Below, piece by piece: positions 24,421-35,378 of a stretch of DNA of 64,000 nt (positions within the stretch are counted from its first letter, which is position 1; each line of letters starts with the position of its first letter). A program made the translations under genes and the position numbers. Origin of the DNA: Euptelea pleiosperma (lineage: Eukaryota > Streptophyta > Magnoliopsida > Ranunculales > Eupteleaceae). The DNA is taken from the NCBI GenBank assembly GCA_035048495.1, contig CM068544.1:14688138-14752137 (forward strand), in the 5' to 3' direction. Below the pieces are notes generated by a model. The model made no database searches. It was not told the origin of the DNA and saw only the letters and a program-made list of their open reading frames with translations.

Positions 24421-24422
24421 TT

Positions 24423-26683
24423 TGAAAGTAGGGTTTTTCCGCGTCGTTGGTACGGAAACCCTAACTTCAACACATTTTTAATTTATCCGAGACATTTAAC
24501 CTGTAAAATGAGCAGTTTTGCATAGTGGCTCGTGTCGGATGTCGATCCGCACTCGGTATTAGTCGGGTTAGCGCAATAATGAACATAAAATGACAGAAAA
24601 TTTGCAGAGAATGGACATAATTTTATTCAAATCAACTTCATTCAATCGAACATGTCTCTTACACTCAAGTAAAAATAACTAAATTATAAAGCATAAAAAA
24701 AAAACAAACTAGAGAGAGAAAGAGAGAACTAGAGAGAGAAAGTGGTTTTTAGAGGAAGAAAATAAATCTAGATAGATGAAGGTAGGTAGAGAGAGAAAGA
24801 GGAAGAATTGGTGAGAAAGATAGAGAGAGAAAATGAGTTTTAAACAAAATAAGCCTAGAGAGAGAGAAAGAAAGTGAGAAAATATCCTAAAAGCTAGAGA
24901 GATAAAAGAGATTAAGAGAGATCTTAAGGGAGAAGACTTACCATTGATGGTCAAGGCAGCAACCGAATGGTTGATGGAGCTGCAAGCATGATGGTTTAGT
25001 TCACCCACGGCCAGGAGAGTAGTGGAGAAAACTAGCAGTCTGGTTGCTAAATGGTAGCCATTGGCAGTTCGGTTGAGAAGGTGAGGGCTGCTGCTAGTAG
25101 GTGAGGCGCACCAGTCCAGGGGCATAAAAAATGGTGCACCTGCTGGTGCTGGGTCTTGAAGGGAGCACGTGGTGCCCTTGCTTTGCAGAAATCGGCACTG
25201 ATTTTGAACACCACCGTTTGGCTATGTAGATTTTGATCCGTGTGATGAAGATGCTTGCAGGGAGGCTTTAGATATCAGTGAAGACCGTGAAGTGCAGGTG
25301 AATGATCCACCAATGGAGGCGCCAAGGTTGAGTGCAGCGGTTGGGATTGGAGAGAGGTGGAAGATGCTGGCAAGGGTGGAGCGATTTGGTGGGCGTTGCA
25401 AGACTGCAACGTGGAGGACTGAGGGTGGTTGCAGCAGCAACTCCCATCCACGAGATGAGAGTTGCAGGTGGTGATGTTGCCGTCCGGGCAACAAGGCTAT
25501 GGAGAGAGTATGATGGAGAGGATTGGCGCTTGGTTGCACTCGTGGAGAGAGGAGTTCGGTTTGTGAAGGAGGCGGTAATGGCAGCAAGCTGGGGGTGTGA
25601 CTTGGAGTAGTAGCAACGTGGTGGTGGCTGGCGATGACTGTGGTGAAGAGGCAGCAGCAAGGCGTTGCTGTTCGTTGCTGGGAAATGGAGAAGATGGTGT
25701 GCAGATCAGCACGCAGGTAGGAGATGGCCGGAGTTGCTAATCTGCAACTCCCCAATTAGTGGACCCCCCATTTAATTAAAATTATTTTTGAAATTCGCGG
25801 GGTCCACTAACTGGTCGGACAGCGGGTCGATGATGATGGGCCCGGCTACTGGCCCACATGGACTGATGATGTCCATCGTCTCACAAGATGATGTGACAGG
25901 CATTCTGAAGGCGATCGGATGGATGGTGACTTGATTGGGACCCAGATTGGTAGATCGACGGATCTAGAGAGATCCAACGGTCCGATTGAAGATCCAACGG
26001 TCCGATGGAAGATCCAACGGTCAGAAAGCTAAGGGAGATGAGATAGAGCTGATAGGCAGGAGTTCTGGGGTTAGGTCAGTAGATTCGAGGATCGAGAGAT
26101 GAAGAGAGAGAGAGAATAAGGAGAGATGAGAGAAAAAGTATCAAAAAAAATGGAAAAAAGCACTGGCGGAGGGTCTGGAACCCTGGTCTTCACTGTGACC
26201 ATCCTCACGCTTCTCCAGTAGAGTCGACCATCATTCTTTGCTGACTCATGTGGCTTTAAACGCTTTGGTCCGTCTCTTGGTCATTGGCTCTCCTACTCTC
26301 TTCGTTCTTTGGGCCGGCTTTTTGGTCCTCTTATTCAGCCCATATTTGGCCCATATCTTCTAGTTATAGCATGTGGGCTTGTTAAGCTTTGATAATGGGC
26401 TTTCATGATCGATTTGGGCCCACAAGTCTCGAAAATCGTCCCATCGGGGTTTCCTGCGACAGAAGAAGCGCGTAATGAGACTTTATCAGAACGGCTTAAT
26501 ATTTAGACTTCCGAAAATGTGTTTAATGCATGCAAATATACCATTTCGTCCAGAAAAGTGTGTTTTACGCAATGAGATAGACTCTTACGTAGAAAAGTGG
26601 ATAATTAGAGCAGTTTTACGTAGGAGAGTGCAATAACGCTAACAGGATAAGTGCTTAAAATAAGCACTTTTGAGCGAATATCA
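24423..26683 (-). repeat. 5' LTR of the Athila element (2261 bp, internally deleted)
   Basis: It is homologous to 12171-15033. A 581-bp segment corresponding to 13500-14080 is missing. The junction lies near 25747, in a CTCC present at both ends of the deleted segment (13496-13499 and 14077-14080). One 20-bp unit is also missing. LTRs of one insertion start identical, so these differences arose after or during insertion. The deletion removes the GAA tract and one palindrome, but not the tRNA-like module. Confidence 0.95.
26161..26230 (-). promoter_or_regulatory. tRNA-like Pol III module in the 5' LTR
   Basis: Identical to the module at 14511-14580: A-box-like start at 26226, B-box-like start at 26182, 44 nt apart, followed on the minus strand by a T-run. 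Confidence 0.6.
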
Positions 26684-26688
26684 TTTAG
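26684..26688. repeat. Right target-site duplication (TTTAG)
   Basis: An exact copy of 12166-12170, directly after the LTR terminal CA. Confidence 0.93.
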
Positions 26689-26763
26689 CAATCATGAGGA
26701 TAGAAGGACTACTGGGAGAATCAGTTACACCTCGGGATCTGTGCTAGGTCTCGGGGCGTGACA
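26689..26763 (+). mobile_element. Del/Tekay-like LTR, 3' remainder
   Basis: It continues the LTR at 9226-12170 across the Athila insertion and ends GGGGCGTGACA. The helicase pseudogene resumes at the next base, so this LTR end is the true junction with the older host sequence. The flank is TAAAT. The matching flank copy at the element's other end is not found in the window. Confidence 0.55.
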
Positions 26764-27324
26764 TAAATGGTCAATGTGTGTCACTCTTAGACATTATTAT
26801 TCTTAGAATTAATACCTTACAACTAATGTTATTCTTCGTTATTATTTAGCTTCAATAACCATCTTCGCCAATCGAGTAACAATAAGTCCCGTACCATTAT
26901 AAAGACCTACGCTCTGATTTATGTTCCGAAGTAACATGATTGGAACTCCAACGTTCAATTTAAGCACATGATTTGGTATTTCAAAAAATTGCAACGTATT
27001 TAAAAATTTAGTTGGAAATAATATGTCTTGATTCTCAATAGTATCAGATGATGGACATATCATATCAGCACTGAAGTATTTGTGCACATCACCTAGCAGA
27101 TATAAAATCATAAACATGTTCACTTCATCTACACTTTCATTTGTAGGAGCCAAAATACATCTTTCTTGTAAATACTCAGGTTCTTAAAATCTATTGAAAA
27201 TCAAGATATATGTGCATCATGATTTGGCTAACTGAAGCATGTGTATTTTTTATCAGAAATTCATCTGGTATTTTTATCCAAGTACATTCATCTTCATCAT
27301 TAACAGATATTATCGGCAGCTTAT
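26764..27324 (-). pseudogene. PIF1-like helicase, C-terminal half (pseudogene)
   Basis: On the minus strand the frame reads GDGK..LPIISVNDEDECTW, then YLQERCILAPTNESVDEVN, FLNTLQFFEIPNHVLKLNVGVPIMLLRNI and NGTGLIVTRLAKMVIEAK. After a small frameshift it continues as KVLILRIIMSKSDTH-stop-PF. These are the consecutive blocks of the plant PIF1-like / Helitron helicase C-terminal RecA fold. The gene then ends abruptly at the Tekay-like LTR (26763). Lesions are at least one frameshift, two stops and the missing C-terminus. The N-terminal half is at 30785-31171, displaced by an LTR insertion. A Helitron source is suggested by the family, but no Helitron ends are seen. Confidence 0.85.
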
Positions 27325-30300
27325 TGATATTCACTCAAAAGTACTTATTTAAAGCAACTATCCTTTTAGCGTTATCACACTCTTACGTAAAATTGATCTA
27401 TTTATCGACTTTTCTACGTAAAAGTCTCTTTTATTGTGTAAAACACACTTTTTTGGACGAAATGGTATATTTGCATGAATTAAACACATTCTCAGAACTC
27501 TAAATATTAAGCTATTTTGATTAAATCTCATTATGTGTTTTTTCTACCGTAGGGACACCAATCGGACGAGTCTGATGGAATGCTGGCCCACAATCAACCT
27601 CTAGAACCTAGGATCAAAGCTCAAGAGCCAACAGGCTGAGAATGAGAAGATGCAGGCCAAGAGCAGGAAAAGCCTAAGAGAAGATCAAGATAGAAGAAGA
27701 GCCAAGCACCCTGAGTGGAGATTATGGAGAATAAAGCTCAATTAACTAACACAAGATGAAGACTTAACCAGTTGGTAAAGCTTGCAGAAAACCAAGTCAA
27801 AGACCAGGGTTCAAGACCCTCTACTAGCATTTTCTCTTTATTTTGTATTAATTTCTCTCTCCTCTCTCTAAACCATAATCTCTCTCTACTTTCAGATCGC
27901 AACCATCCGATCCTCTCTCCTTTCGTAATCTCTTCATCCTATGGCCTACCTTGGCCAAATCTCCACCGTTCGATGATCATCCAGATCATTCCGATCATCC
28001 ATCCAGTGATCATCCGATCATCACCATAAACTTCTACTGTCGGATCGTCAGCTGATCATCGGATCATTCATCTGATCCTCCATCACACCATCATAGAATC
28101 CTTGCCCTCATCATTCCATGTGGGCCAACAGCTGGGCCCATCATCATCGACTCATAAAAATCTTCCATGTGGGCCAACAGCCGAGCCCATCATCATCGAC
28201 CCACGATCCAGCTATTTAGCGGACCCCGCGATTTCAAAAGATTTTAAATAATTTTTTTTTTAAAAAAGAAGGGATCCACTAAATGGGGAAATTTCCCACT
28301 TAGAGAATCTTTTCTTTAAGTTAAAAAAAATATATATATATTTTTTTATTTCCAAAATTCCTAATTTCCATTAAAGGAAATAGGAAAGCTTTAAAAAGTG
28401 GGAAGGAGAGAGCACAAACCCTAATTTTTTGAATCCCCCTCTCCTCCTCTCCTTCTCCCTTCCTCCTCTTCTTTTTCATCCTCAACTTCTTCTTCTTCTT
28501 CTTCTTTTCGTCTAGCTGGGGTTGCAGAACTCCAACCACCTTCATCTTTTTCTTCCCTTCTTCTCTTCTTCCTCCTTCTCTTCTAGTTCTCTTCCGCCTG
28601 CGAGTGCGCATCTCCGCCCTCCTCCGTCTATCTCCACTGTGAACACCACCTACAATCACCGCTTGCTTGCTCCCTCCACAGGCCAGGCGTTCATCTCAAA
28701 CCACTAACACCAATCATCACCGCCTGCACCGCCTCCATGCTCCACCTGCAACACCTTGCACTAGTCAAGCCGTTCTCACCTGCAACTTGCAGGTTCCTCT
28801 TCTTCCCCACGTGCACAGCATGCACCACAACCTACATCCCTAGAGCAGCCTTCTTCAGCTTTTCACTTGCTGTGCACACCAGCAAGCTCCCTGTTGGGGC
28901 TTCTCCATCTACTCCAACAAGACTGCTCCTCCACGATCCATTGCTGCACATCTTCACGGCACTTCTCATCTTGATGCCCTCCTACTCACCTCTAGCATCG
29001 GCAAGTGCACAACTGTGCAAGGCATCAAACGGGTTTGATCCAATCCCTTCACTACCACCATCAAGTAGCCTTGTTGTCTCCTTCTCCAAGGTGAGGATCT
29101 CCTCTTCCACGTGGCTGTGATCCCCAAGCCGTGTTCCAACCACCAAGGTAAGCCTAAGGTGATCTCTTCTTCTTCTTCTTCTCTCTCTAGCTCTCTACTT
29201 CTTTATCTCATTTCCTTCTCTCTAGAATCCATTCTTTCTTTATTTCTCTCTCTAGACTGCTCTCGCTAGTTTTCTCTCTCTAATAAATTTCATTTTCCTT
29301 CTCTCTTTAGTTATTTACTACTTTTTAGTTAAATCTTTTATCGCTTTCTAGTTGTAATTGATTCAATTTGAGTTATTGTAAGAACCCTATAAAGATTAAT
29401 GAAAGTGTTGATTTTATTATATTTGTGTTTGTCATGTTAGTAGGATTTACAACAATTTCTCTTTCTAAAATAAATCATGTTTTAATCCACCCCCATTCTC
29501 ACCTATCCATCAATTTCTAGCTAGAATCCATTATTTTATGTCCTTGGTTTGCGCGACCTAACCCCGAGTGTGGATACGATATTCAACATGAAACCGCTAT
29601 ACAAAAATCTCAAATTTTGTAGGAAATCGGATTAAAAAATTAAAGTGTTGATTCTAGGGTCGTTCTATCAACGACGGAAAAACCCTACTTTCAAACAGCC
29701 AGTGCCCTCCTCCTGCACCGCCTTCTTGCAGCACCTCCACTTCACCACCCTCCACTTCACCACCACCTACCACCACCAGCAGTTCTATCTTCTTCACCCT
29801 CTTACCTGTGCAAGCACCACCGGCAACCACCAACCTCCATCACGGTGCCTCCGCCCACTCCACGTGCTTCACCACCTGGAACCAAAGAGACCTGTAACTC
29901 AACCTTCCCTCTTCTTCACTCCTCCAGCCACCGTCCAAGCCTTGCTGGTGTACCTACAAGCTGTCAGTCAACAACCATCAAGGAACACCTGCATCTTCTC
30001 CACCACCGTGTACACGTGCTACACCTACTCCACCTTCTCTCCCACGGTTCATAGCTGAAGCTCATCATCCTCTAGTCGATGGACATCATATTGCGTGCTC
30101 CACTCATGTGATGCCTTCCTACCCAAAGCTACCAAGGTCAGACATCATGCAATGCCCTTCCATTACACTTCTCGGCATACACCTTGGTCAAGAACATCAC
30201 CTCCATCCACTCCATCTCTATGAACCTGCTGCCCTTCTTATTGGCCGACAAAACATCCACACATGGCTGACCATCATTGGCCAATCATCAAGGGTCAATC

Positions 30301-30784
30301 TCTTTCGCTCTTCGATAAGTCATAAGGTTAGAATCTCTCTCTAAATTTCTCTATCTCTCTAGAATTCTCTTCTCTACTTTCTCTCTCTACTTTTCCCTCT
30401 TCTCTCTCTATTATTACATGCTTATTAGTTAATTTCACTTCTAGTAATTTGCTTTATTTAATGAATAAATGTCACTTTTTTATTTTATGTGTTTTTGTTC
30501 TCCTTTATGTATGTTAATTAGTTGATGAAAATATCTCTCAATCATGTTTTAAAATCAACTCAACCACCAATCTCATCTTTCCATAACTTCCATCATTTCC
30601 ATCAATTTTTCGTTATTGTATGTTTTTATTTGCGCTACCCTAACCCTCGAGTGCGGATATGACATCTGACATACCACTATATATGCAAGATTTGCTAATT
30701 TTACAGGTTAAAAGTCTCGGATCAATTTAAAAATATTGTTGATTCTAGGATTTTCGTCCAACTACTGGAAAAACCCTAGTTTCA
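27325..30784 (+). mobile_element. Athila-family LTR insertion within the helicase: one full LTR plus a partial second LTR
   Basis: It begins TGATATTCACTC and ends ACCCTAGTTTCA. The flanks CTTAT (27320-27324) and CTTAC (30785-30789) are a TSD with one mismatch, and joining them restores a continuous helicase frame (GDGK-LPIIS). A full LTR runs 27325-29693, ending ACCCTACTTTCA. The remaining 29694-30784 repeats only the 3' part of an LTR. A single deletion that removed the internal region and most of the second LTR's 5' half explains this. The 3' ends of the two LTR parts differ at many positions, so the insertion is old. No gag or pol remains. Confidence 0.85.
27764..27830 (+). promoter_or_regulatory. 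tRNA-like Pol III module in the helicase-inserted LTR
   Basis: The A-box-like TTAACCAGTTGG starts at 27764 and the B box GGTTCAAGACC, a perfect match to GGTTCRANNCC, starts at 27808, again 44 nt apart. The T-arm-like stem is AGGG-TTCAAGA-CCCT, and TTTT follows at about 27830. The module starts 439 bp from the LTR start. Confidence 0.65.
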
Positions 30785-31171
30785 CTTACCATCTCCAAGA
30801 TCTAATACCCATTTACTGAACTCAGACATTGATTTTTCTATTTTGTTATCCCAGTTTCCAAGTTGAATTCGCATGTTTACTGTTAAGACAAACACGCGAC
30901 AATGATTCCATAAATGATATTTATTTATTGAAGCATCAACAACTGTCTCTCTTATTCCTTTTGGAATTAATATTTGCCTGAAATCTCCTCCTAAAAGAAT
31001 AGTTTTACCACCGAACACTTTTTCTTCTGATTGTGAATTTGTGAAATGCAATAAATTTTTAAAAGTTTTGTCCACCGCCTCAAAAGTATTTATGTGATTC
31101 ATGGGTGCATCGTCCCATATAATTAGATCAGTTCTACAAATCAATTTTGCCAAACGAAGTTGACTCATACC
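30785..31171 (-). pseudogene. PIF1-like helicase, Walker B region (pseudogene)
   Basis: The minus strand reads MSQLRLAKLICRTDLIIWDD, then APMNHINTFEAVDKTFKNLL, FGGKTILLGGDFRQILIPKG and WNHCRVFVLTVNMRI, ending DLGDGK at the LTR junction. LIIWDDAPM is the Walker B region (DEAPM in active helicases) and GGDFRQILP-like is motif III of the PIF1 family. The Walker A region should lie upstream (right), but a hAT MITE interrupts at 31172-31382 and a stop follows a few codons beyond. The N-terminal part is therefore lost. Confidence 0.88.
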
Positions 31172-31382
31172 CAGTGGCAGACTTAGGAAGGGATCAAGGG
31201 GGGCAGTTGCCCCCCCCCCCAATTTTGAAATTCTATGAAAAATACAAAAAAATTTACTTCCAAAATTACCTTTTCCCTTTGGTTTGCCCCTCCTGGTTTC
31301 TTCTTTTTTTGCGATTTTACCCCATTGAGCAATTTTTTTGTGATTTTGCCCTCCCTTAATCAAAATCTTGGCTCCACCACTG
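31172..31382. mobile_element. 211-bp hAT MITE inside the helicase pseudogene
   Basis: The ends CAGTGGCAGACTTAGG and, on the other strand, CAGTGGTGGAGCCAAG are imperfect inverted repeats starting CAGTGG. A perfect 8-bp duplication CTCATACC flanks it (31164-31171 and 31383-31390). Eight-bp duplication and CAGNG ends are diagnostic of hAT. Most of the reading frame at 30782-31387 upstream of MSQL comes from this MITE. Confidence 0.92.
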
Positions 31383-31390
31383 CTCATACC

Positions 31391-31948
31391 TAAACTGGGT
31401 TGACCTTATAAGTTACCCTAAACTTGACTTAAGAGAATTAAACCAATTTATTTGATTCGTAGTGAACCTCAAGTAGATTGCACAACAACCTAGTCAATCA
31501 AATGAACTTAACCTAACTCTGATAATTAAACATTCGCGTAGAATCATTCTAGAGTTACTTTTGCATCTACATTCTTTCGTACTTAGTAGGTTTTGGAATA
31601 AAATTTAGTAGTCTAATTAACCTAATTGGACCACTAAGGAACATTCATAGATTACCTCTGGGTTCGGGTATGAGTCAAACCATATGTTTTCAGATCATAT
31701 CTAGGTGCCCGAAACTAGGGAATGACAAAAACACTCAGGTGATAAAGTTGTACCAAAAGACATGACAGAAGTAGATGATGTAGGGGTCACATTCTCCGCA
31801 TGAGCACTAAAGAAACCATTCCTTGATCGAAAACTAACAGCAAGAGTTCCTTCAAGCTGATTACCTGGGATCTAATTGGGCACTCAGATAGAACGTGCAA
31901 CTTTTGCTTACATTACAAACAAAACTTTGGCTTTAGACTTTTTGTAGG
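31391..31948. other. Intergenic, nothing recognised
   Basis: Between the helicase remnant and the next LTR I see no gene or terminal repeats. Confidence 0.5.
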
Positions 31949-34025
31949 TGATGGACAGTATTTTGATCAATCGTTGTATTTTACTTTTTAATTAAATCCA
32001 AACCTACAAAAACCAAACTATAAAATTTAAGTATAGCGCAAATATTGGGATCGAACCACAAGGAGAGGTGAGAATGGTGAATAACTTGATCAACCAATTT
32101 TTTTTAACAAAAGTAAAAGAAAAGAGAATGGATTGATTGATTTTTTTTTATGATTTTATAATTATACTGAAAATAGAAAATCCTATTAACTTTAATTAAC
32201 TTCAAGAAATTGGAAACTATTAAAGATTGAGATTTACTACCATGAATTAATAGCATCCAATTTTAGTATTTTATTTATTTTTCTTGCTAGATTCTTTACT
32301 TGAGACAATAGAATTTTTTATCTCACTCAAATGGATAATAAGGAATTATAATATACACATTTTACATAAGAAATTGATACAATGATTTAAGCCTTAAAAC
32401 GGACAAATAATTTCTTATAGTGAAGAAATTTATTTATTCGACTTGAAATTAATATCTAGATTCTTAATAAAATTAAAATTTTAATTGTAAATCACCTTGA
32501 ATTTGTTTCACTATCGGAGAGGCAAGCATTGTGTGAATCCTAATTTAATGGAAATACACGATCTAGTTCTCACTTCGACATTAAAAACATAACTCAAAGA
32601 ATTTTTATTAAACATTAATAATCGTTTGTAAGAAAAATAAAGATAGACAATAAAATTGAGATTAACTACTTTTTCATCGAGTGGATCCATCTCCTTAATG
32701 GAAGGAATCTCAGTCTACCGAGGTGCTACAAGAAAAAAAAGAACTTTAACTTTCATAAATAAAATTTGCACAATAATTAAAATCTAAATAACTTAATTGA
32801 ATTAATTAAAAGATATGTATACTTATATTGAGACACTGAATTTAAATACAAGCTTATCTCAAATTGATGAATCATCAGAAAAATAATGAATGAGAAAAAT
32901 CTTGAGAGCCTTGATTCCCGCCTGAAGTCGTAATGACGCTTACAAAGCTATGAACCAAGCAGTCGAACCAAAAGTGAAGATGCCAAAAATGTCCAAAAAA
33001 AGAGTCAAAAAGATTATCTCAATCTCTAGCCACCCACCAATTAAAGGCCCTTTTAAAGGTTGGGATATGCAATTTTATTTCTATCTTTAGTAAATTATGA
33101 CTTTCCTTTCTTAAAAGAAATCATTTTCGAAGATGAAAACAATTATATAAAATATCTTTTTCTTTTTTCAATAGAATCATTCACTAAATTATTCTTTTGA
33201 AACTTACATTTAAAAACTAATAAAATATTCTTTTATTTTCAATAAAATTAACCACTAAATTATTCTCTTAAAACTTCTTTTTGAAAACCAATAAAATATT
33301 CTTTTATTTTACAAAATGAATTTTTTTCCTTTGATAAGATATTTCTTTCTTAAACATTCCATCATTTTTTTAAATTTCAAAAACTAAAACCACCATTTTA
33401 TTCTTGAAAAGCCATCCCCATGCCTTTTGTAATCTAAACCGTTCATTTTATTGTAATCTATACTACATTGCTTCATACTTGGTCCACCAACTTGGCCCAC
33501 TTCATTGGCCCATTAACATGACCCAATAACCACTTTTTGCAATTTCCATATCAATCCTTGTTTTGATTGATGGCCCATTTTTAGAGATCATCATCCTCTT
33601 ACTCAACAATGTGGCCCACAATTTTGCTTGCGATCTTGGTCGTCCATCATCTTGATCGCTATTATTTTTCTTTCTGTTTGATCACCATCGTCCCTTGTGA
33701 TGCCTTTGGTCCGCTAGCCTATCGACGTGGTCCGTGTGGTTTGCCATTGTGATCCATTTTCATGGCCTATACTTTTGCTTGGATTTGGGCTTTTGTACAT
33801 GAGCTTTTGGGCTTGGACTTATGCTCGCTTTAGTCTCTTGGGCTCGGGTACCTAATGAGAAGATTATTAATATAAATCCATTGACTATTATTAAAAGAAA
33901 TCTAATATATAATTGGAGAAAAGAGAATATCTTATTTTGCATGTAGGCTTGAGGATTTATGTGGAATAATTCTGATAATTCACTAATGAAAATAGGGTAA
34001 AAATACATAAAATGATGACTTATCA
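31949..34025 (-). repeat. 3' LTR of the degenerate element
   Basis: A 2077-bp LTR alignable with 37705-39386. It retains about 330 bp (roughly 32050-32379) that the other copy lacks. Many substitutions separate the copies. Confidence 0.85.
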
Positions 34026-35378
34026 CACTCCCCAATCAACATATTGCTAGTCCCTACCAATCCACGAGATTCACCACCAATATAAAAAGAAAACAAAATA
34101 AAAAGAAGAAGAAAAATAAGAAAAAGAAAAAATTGCTACTTTCGTAGGCCAACTCGATTGCATTTAGCATATGCAACAAGCCCTTAAACCCCTAGGTTAC
34201 CCCTAGTGGACGAGTTTGATTCGTGATGGTTTGCAATAAATATACCCACAAAATGTAAATCATTCATATTTTTTTCAATATTCCTTTAGAACACCACCCT
34301 CAAATTGTGAACTTCTAATCACCTAAGAGATAGTCGGATTAACCTAAGGGCCCAATTCAAAACTAAGCTACCCGTTCAAATTAACAAGTGATTTGGATGT
34401 TCACCTTAATATCTCATGGGCTTTATTAGTGATATTTTAGCATGCTCGTATTTTTACAACGACGGCTTTCACCCTATTTTTCACAAACAAGAACCATTGA
34501 AACTTTCAACAAATTTTTCTTTTGGCCGTGCTCAATCTCTTTGACACTTCTTCATAATGATCAGTACTTCTTTTTTTCTTTGATAAAAGATTCTTTTCAA
34601 TACAATCCAAAGGAAATAGGCAACCCTTTTCGGTGTACTCGATGTAATTCATTGGTTGCTTTCCGAAGTGTATTTATGCCTAATTTTGTTTATTCTTTCC
34701 CAGCCAATCAAATGAACTAGTTAGATAAATTTTATTAGACTTGGTCTTTCTTAACACTTTTAGGTAATCATTAGGTCACAATCATTAAAGTTAACCTAAA
34801 CTCTAGAAATCTATCAAATGTGTAGTGAAGTTTTCAAATATCAACCATTTCTAAGATTCACTACTTGAAGTTAATAACAAAGACATGATATTAAAACATC
34901 AGAATTTGGCTATTTAAAATTTTCACCACATGCCTTCATAATCCAGAATTTAATAGCTCAGTAGAAGAAATGCAAGCATGAAATACAAATAAAAACAACA
35001 CTTAAATATTTTTTTTTCAGATTTTTTTTTTGAAAAAGAAAAGAGGAATTCACTAGTCAATACTATTAACAGAAACTATCTTAAAAATGAAGAATGAATC
35101 CACACATCCTAACCTAATTAAATCAAACATTGTCTTCAATGTTTCAACAAATGAGCATCATAAACATTGAGAAAGCACAAATAGAGAGGGTGTAAGAGAA
35201 CACCATAGGAAAAACAAAAAAAATAAAAAAAAAATGAAGACTAAAATACAATAATATACACCAAAGTCCTTCTCAAGTGAAAGAAAGGATCTTTATGAAC
35301 CATATTAAAGAAGGAAGTCTTAACTTTTAATTATGAGTTTTTACAGTACTTTTCCTCTTGAGACAAAAAGCCACAATG

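Larger units (their letters stand above)
12171..26683 (-). mobile_element. Complete Athila-type Ty3/gypsy LTR retrotransposon (14.5 kb)
   Basis: The element has LTRs with TG...CA ends, a perfect TTTAG duplication, a tRNA-Asp-type primer binding site next to the right LTR, and gag, protease, RT, RNase H and integrase in gypsy order, all on the minus strand. The protease motif [10 protein letters not shown], the RT box FMDDFSVFG and the integrase text [10 protein letters not shown] are typical of Athila. The two LTRs look nearly identical outside three indels, so the insertion is probably recent. Coding is broken by one in-frame TAG in gag and one frameshift at the protease/RT linker. No envelope-like ORF is seen in the 1.9 kb between pol and the 3' LTR. 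It sits inside an older Tekay-like LTR. Confidence 0.95.

Noticed and set aside
24709..25755. ORFs of 130-177 aa in the right Athila LTR
   Set aside because: Exact or near-exact copies of the frames in the left LTR; LTR sequence, not genes.
30782..31387. A 201-aa gene starting MSSGGAKILIKGG
   Set aside because: The first 70 residues or so come from the hAT MITE. Only the part from MSQLRLAK on is helicase-derived, and it is a pseudogene.
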